A stretch of DNA of 12,072 nucleotides from positions 1-12,072 of the forward strand of contig JALLAZ010000786.1 in assembly GCA_036939755.1 (NCBI GenBank), given 5' to 3'. Shown here piece by piece: positions 8,237 through 12,072 of this stretch. Source of the stretch: Stephanodiscus triporus. Lineage: Eukaryota > Bacillariophyta > Thalassiosirophyceae > Thalassiosirales > Thalassiosiraceae. A program made the translations under genes and the position numbers. The notes beneath the pieces were generated by a model that saw nothing but the letters and a program-made list of their open reading frames with translations, was not told the origin of the DNA and ran no database searches. Position 1 is the first letter of the stretch, and each line of letters starts with the position of its first letter.

Positions 8237-11200
8237 ATGCAGGGACATCACATCCTGCACAATCTCGGCAGTCAGGCACGAAACCACACTGCCGTGATGG
8301 AGAAGGCCCCCGAAATTGCCACGGCGCCGGGCTGCGTCCTAAACTCCAACGAAGATGTGGCGGAGGCGGAGTCTTCCCTCGCAGACGAAGCCACATCCGA
8401 CCTTGAACCAGCATGTCGTGGCAATAAGGAGGTATGTGATCGAGATCTTTTAGTGACACATCCGGCTCATCGATCATTCAACGTTATTGCACTGTCCCTC
8501 CTAACAATGTGTTGCTTTCACATGCAGATTGAGCAAGACATCACTTTAGAAGATGCATACGTCCACTCTAACCTTCGGGGCGCAACGGCGAACGCCGAAT
8601 CGATGTTCGATGGATCCACGCAGCGAGAGGAGACGACCCCAAACATCATGAACCTCGAAGCCAAAGCATCGGGAGGAGATACTTCAATCACCGAACATGG
8701 AGTTCAGGATGACCTTTCAATGAACCACGGAGGTCAAGATCCCGAAGTAGTGGCGCGGGGGAAATCACATACCGAAGATACGGATTCGGTTGGGATGGCT
8801 GGAGAAGAGGTCGCGCGCCCAAAGCAAGCGAGACTGGCACCTGAAGCGGAGCCGGCGAGTGTGGAGGTCGATGGACTTCTATTTGAGGCTGAGCACCCAG
8901 AGGAAAAAGAAGAGCAGGCTGATCTAGATAGACTCGAAAAGGAGCGATTAGATAGAGATAGAATTATGGATGAGGTGGCCGATGTGCAACGAAGAATGTC
9001 CCCCAAGAACCCTCCTCCAGGGCCAGGGTGGACACCAAAAAAAGTGGCAGAGGGTGCGGGGCATAGTCGCTTCCATTGGATCTCTCCAATCAGGCATATT
9101 CAGTTTAAAAGGTATCAATCAGCATGCCAATTCGAAGTGCTGAGGAAAGAGAATGACAATGACGAAGTGCAAGCTTGGGATGTGTACAGAAGGAATGTAC
9201 GTGGTCTAACATGTGTAGTTTCTCCTGACCAGTATGACCAGGATGACTCATTGCCAAAGGAGACCCCCTCTCCAAGGCCAGGACGAGCAAAAAAGCCAAA
9301 TTGCGACAGAGCGATTGAGAAAGCTGGAAATATCAAGAGAGGGCAAAAGAGTAGATTAAATGAAGTGAGCTCATCCAAGCCAGTGCAGAAGACGCCACGA
9401 GTGACCAAGGCAACTGGACAGAGAGGCATTAAGAAAATTGGTGCAAAAAGAACGGGGATGCAATCGAGTATCTCAATCGAAGCCAGCCCATCAAAGAGCT
9501 TGCGCCCTCCTCCAGGGCCAGGGTGGAAATTCGATAAAGCTAGAGAAGCTGGGCGTAAATATAATGTTTGCCACTGGTTTTCGCCAATCAGAAAAATTGA
9601 GTTTCTAAGGTGGAAAGAGGCTTGTGAATTTGAAGATCTCAGGAAACAATTTGGGGCTGGCGAGATTAAAGCTTGGGCTGAGTATAGGAAAATTAAACGT
9701 GGGGAACGTATCCGCGTCGTGACTCCGTATCTCTACGATTCTAAGCCATGGATAAACGGAGCCACGAAAAAAATTGCTGGAAATATGAGTGGGACGCAAG
9801 AGAATCATCTCACTGGAGCAAGTGCAAGGAAGTCCCCCAAGAGCCCTCCTCCAGGGCCAGGATGGGAATCAAAGCTTGTGAAGTATCTAAGGCAGAATCG
9901 CTTCCATTGGTTCTCTCCGGGCAGGCGTATCGAGTTTATGATGTATAAACCAGCATGCCTATTCGAAAAGCTGAGGGAAGACAATGACAATGACGAAGTG
10001 CGAGCTTGGCATAAGTACAGAAGGAATGTACGTGGTGCGACATTCGTAGTTTCTCCTCACCAGTATGACCGGCATGACTCATTGCCAAGGGAGACCCCCC
10101 CTCCAAGGCAGGCGTGGGGGACAGAACGTGTGACCAGGCCAAACGGCACGATTTCCATTGGGAAAACTGCACACGCAAAGTTGAGACAGAAGAGCACCCT
10201 GATTGAAGCGCGCTCATCGAAAGAAGATGGACAGCGAGGCATTAAAAAGATTAGGGGAAAATCAGTGAAGAGTACAGAGAGTACCTCAACAGGAGCCAGC
10301 TCGACAAAGTCTAGCAGGAGTCCACTCACAAGACCTGTGCACACAACAGAGCGAGTGACCAAGCCAAGCAAAGCGACTGTTCGTCGCAAACCCATGGTCA
10401 TCGATCAGGAATGGGCTTTGTCACTTGTTGGACTTCGTCTAAAAGTCCCTGAGAAGTGGTGGAATGGATATACTGGAAATACTCTCTACGCTGGTCAAAT
10501 TGCTGCCGTCAATTTTTCAGACAATGCCAAGCCTTTCATGTTCGAATTGGACAACGAAGAGAATGACGAGTCCTACCGAATGCGTTATGATGCCGTCCTC
10601 TGTTACGCAGACAAAGGGCATCCTACCCACTCAAGCTTTAACCTTCCAGCGGAGCCTCCTGCCGATCCCAATGTGACAAGATCCGGCAAGAGAAAGGGTA
10701 GAGAGGAGCTTAGTCAAGACGTTTTGAGGGCACAGAAGTTGCAGAAGACTAGCTATTTAGCAGCAAAGAAGTTGCCAAATGCCAGCATTAACTCAAAAAG
10801 CAAAAATAGTCTTGTTATCAAGTCAACTAAAAAATGCCGCAGTACCCCGGCTCCTAAGTTGCTGCATTACAAGGAATATTTTATGGACTGCCCGTTTCAA
10901 TCTTCCTCTCAGCCTGCTTTTCTCCATGATGGCCTCAACAGTAGCGCTGTCATGACAATCTGTCTCAAGCCAACTAAGAATAAGACTTTCTTTAGTGAGC
11001 AATTCAAAGGTCGAGTCCAACGTGTTCAGAAGAGTATCAATGATGTGCCCCCGGAGAAGAGTGTGACGTATGTAAGTGAAAATATATTTTATGACAATGA
11101 GAATGCCCATTATATTATCATCGACCATTTCCTCTTTCTAATTCTTGTGATACCTTGTAGGATGGCAAGAAATACTTCTTGGCTTCGGCCAAATTGATGA

Positions 11201-12072
11201 GAAACAACAATGGTGGGGGTATGCCATTTTGCCAAGAGAGAAAAATTGAACTGATGTACATTCGTGAAAAAGGCCTTCAGCAGGAGCTTGAGAAACTCTG
11301 TTGTTTTGGCTCGTTGAAACCAGAGAAAGCTGTTGCCAGGCTTGGTAAGAATGTTAGTCTTCCCTTGTAGCCTCCCTGTCAATCGTTCACTCAAATCATC
11401 TCTCAATGCACGCAGAACTTCTTCAAGCGGAGGCTCCAAAAATAGAATACACCGAGGCTTCTAAAATTGAGTTAATAGAAGAAGAGGGCCACGAGGGTGA
11501 GGAATATAATTCTGCATCCAGCGTTTGTCACATAGTTCCCGCCGCCTCCAACATGATTTTTGTGTGCCCAATTTAACATCACTCAAGGCTGTGGTTTCTA
11601 TCCAGAGGGATTTTTTGGTTCCGCGACGAAAAACAGTTGCGACGCAATTCAAGTTCGCATCCTTTCGCCGACGATAGGTTTAGCAAAGGGTATGCTACTG
11701 AAAAAGCGAGGGATCAATTGCATTCAACTACCAAGCAGCATGATCAAGGTCCCACCCAGCGAGACGTGCACTGATAGCTGGGCGGCAGTTGTCATCAGAA
11801 ATGAGTTTCCAAGTAAAGAGAATAGGCAGCTGGGCCGGTTTTTGGATCCTGACGCGGTGAAGGCAAACAAGAGCTGGATGAAGAATGATCGTAGAAAACA
11901 ACTCAGTAAAATGTATCAACGGATGTTGATTGGGTATGGCGTGAAAGTGTCAAAAGTCAAAGCATACACACGGGCAGCAAAAACTCCGAAGTATTTGAAA
12001 CACGGTGAGACATTGATGCGGACGACTTGTCATGACATTTCCGTGCTCTTGATTCTTACGGTTTGGGATTTT
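8237..12072 (+). CDS. MBD-like repeats and Tudor/agenet-like segment fused to an RNA-dependent RNA polymerase N-terminal half (partial, runs off right edge)
   Basis: Exons by homology and phase: 8237-8431, 8528-11071, 11161-11344, 11416-11496 and 11588-12004, with a probable donor (cacg|GTGAGAC) opening an intron at 12005. At least 1140 residues. Residues ~66-225 are acidic with a charged coiled-coil (EKERLDRDRIMDEV). Three repeats of PPPGPGW..HW(F/I)SP.R.I(E/Q)F..AC.FE.LR..AW..Y..RG..VVSP.QYD lie at ~227-306, 392-473 and 505-585, resembling methyl-CpG-binding domains. Residues ~688-760 (LVGLRLKVPEKWW..YAGQI..MFELDNEE..RMRYDAV) resemble a Tudor/agenet barrel. After a basic linker, residues ~840 onward follow the cellular RdRP (PF05183) order: YDGKKYFLASAKLMR, KPEKAVARLELL, KIELI, EGCGFYPEGF (family DGCG), DAIQVRI..GLAKGMLL and IQLPSSMIKV. 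The catalytic DxDGD lies outside the window. Alternative start: ATG 8297. Reading frame firm, domain names tentative. Confidence 0.62.
8432..8527 (+). other. Probable in-frame (3n, stop-free) intron
   Basis: Donor gag|GTATGTG, branch-like CCTAAC and pyrimidine-rich CTTTCACATGCAG acceptor, 96 nt, phase 0. Length is a multiple of three without a stop, so translation is open whether or not it is spliced. The extra 32 residues would be hydrophobic and Cys-containing, unlike the acidic flanks, which favours removal. Confidence 0.75.
9011..9250 (+). repeat. MBD-like coding repeat 1
   Basis: Starts PPPGPGW and contains FHWISPIRHIQF, ACQFEVLRKENDNDEVQAW, YRRNVRG and VVSPDQYD. Very close to repeat 3 at both nucleotide and protein level. 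Confidence 0.8.
9506..9750 (+). repeat. MBD-like coding repeat 2 (divergent)
   Basis: Same architecture (PPPGPGW, CHWFSPIRKIEF, ACEFEDLRK, IKAW, YRKIKRG, VVTPYLYD) but clearly diverged from repeats 1 and 3. It lacks the ENDNDEV sequence. Confidence 0.8.
9845..10090 (+). repeat. MBD-like coding repeat 3
   Basis: PPPGPGW, FHWFSPGRRIEF, ACLFEKLREDNDNDEVRAW, YRRNVRG and VVSPHQYD. Shares long near-identical nucleotide blocks with repeat 1, including the linker DSLP(R/K)ET.P after it. Confidence 0.8.
11072..11160 (+). other. Intron in the RdRP-like gene
   Basis: Donor tat|GTAAGTG, acceptor TACCTTGTAG|gatgg, 89 nt, phase 0. Splicing gives VTY-DGKKYFLASAKLMR, matching the RdRP GR.Y.FL..S segment. 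Unspliced, the frame stops at 11197. Confidence 0.8.
11345..11415 (+). other. Intron in the RdRP-like gene
   Basis: Donor cttg|GTAAGA, acceptor GCACGCAG|aac, 71 nt, phase 1. The join reads AVARL-E-LLQAEAP. Confidence 0.75.
11497..11587 (+). other. Intron in the RdRP-like gene
   Basis: Donor gagg|GTGAGG, acceptor CATCACTCAAG|gctgtgg, 91 nt, phase 1. It removes a stop at 11574 in the upstream frame and one at 11554 in the downstream frame, and creates HEGCGFYPEGF, the expected DGCG-like RdRP motif. Confidence 0.7.
12005..12072 (+). other. Probable 5' part of a further intron, cut by the window edge
   Basis: GTGAGAC follows KTPKYLKH. Although the frame stays open to the edge, the translated tail (a short hydrophobic run) loses RdRP character, so a donor at 12005 is likely. 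The acceptor would be outside the window. Confidence 0.5.

Noticed and set aside
8155..8406. 83-codon frame overlapping the start of the large gene
   Set aside because: It overlaps the 8237 frame out of phase, shows no motif, and spans a likely leader splice acceptor.
11536..11590. Frameshift or pseudogene lesion in the RdRP-like region
   Set aside because: A one-base shift in the T run at ~11556 was considered, but a 91-nt phase-1 intron (11497-11587) with proper borders joins the frames and recreates the expected GCG motif.
1..12072. CRISPR array, insertion sequence, operon or bacterial regulatory features
   Set aside because: No regularly spaced direct repeats, transposase frame or terminal repeats; genes are eukaryotic, intron-containing and alternate in strand.

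Overview
The window looks like a nuclear contig from a diatom, or a close stramenopile alga with a secondary plastid. Two precursors, GrpE and ferredoxin-NADP+ reductase, begin with an ER-type signal peptide that ends in an Ala-Phe junction (DAF-RLAP and ALAFTP). This is the bipartite plastid-targeting signature of algae with complex red plastids. Introns are mostly short (about 70-115 nt), use GT..AG borders and are easily placed by protein homology. Several are phase 1. There is no operon structure. The species cannot be fixed from the sequence alone.

Five protein genes lie in strictly alternating orientation: plastid GrpE (+, 378-1287), a Dus1-type tRNA-dihydrouridine synthase (-, 1565-2819), a composite nuclease (+, 3041-5985), plastid ferredoxin-NADP+ reductase petH (-, 6076-7824), and a large multidomain gene (+, 8237 to beyond the right edge). 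The pairs are convergent at 1288-1564 and 5986-6075, and divergent at 2820-3040 and 7825-8236. The left 250 bases hold intergenic palindromic repeats. The first ~4.1 kb is visibly GC-rich and the rest is closer to balanced or AT-richer. The change falls inside the nuclease gene.

Three genes are ordinary housekeeping or plastid genes (GrpE, DUS, FNR), although the DUS gene carries an apparent 2-nt frameshift at its first conserved motif. Two genes are unusual. The nuclease is an exonuclease-endonuclease-phosphatase (EEP/CCR4-nocturnin-like) domain split in two by a complete Mut7-C RNase/zinc-ribbon module. Resolving two small introns restores one 929-residue frame with all EEP catalytic motifs intact. 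The right-hand gene joins three PPPGPGW repeats resembling methyl-CpG-binding (MBD) domains and a Tudor/agenet-like segment to what I read as the N-terminal half of a eukaryotic cellular RNA-dependent RNA polymerase. Five exons connect in phase, and the catalytic DxDGD part would lie past the window edge. If correct, this would be a chromatin reader physically fused to a small-RNA amplification enzyme. The RdRP assignment and both fusions come from motif recognition and splice-phase arithmetic, not from database searches.
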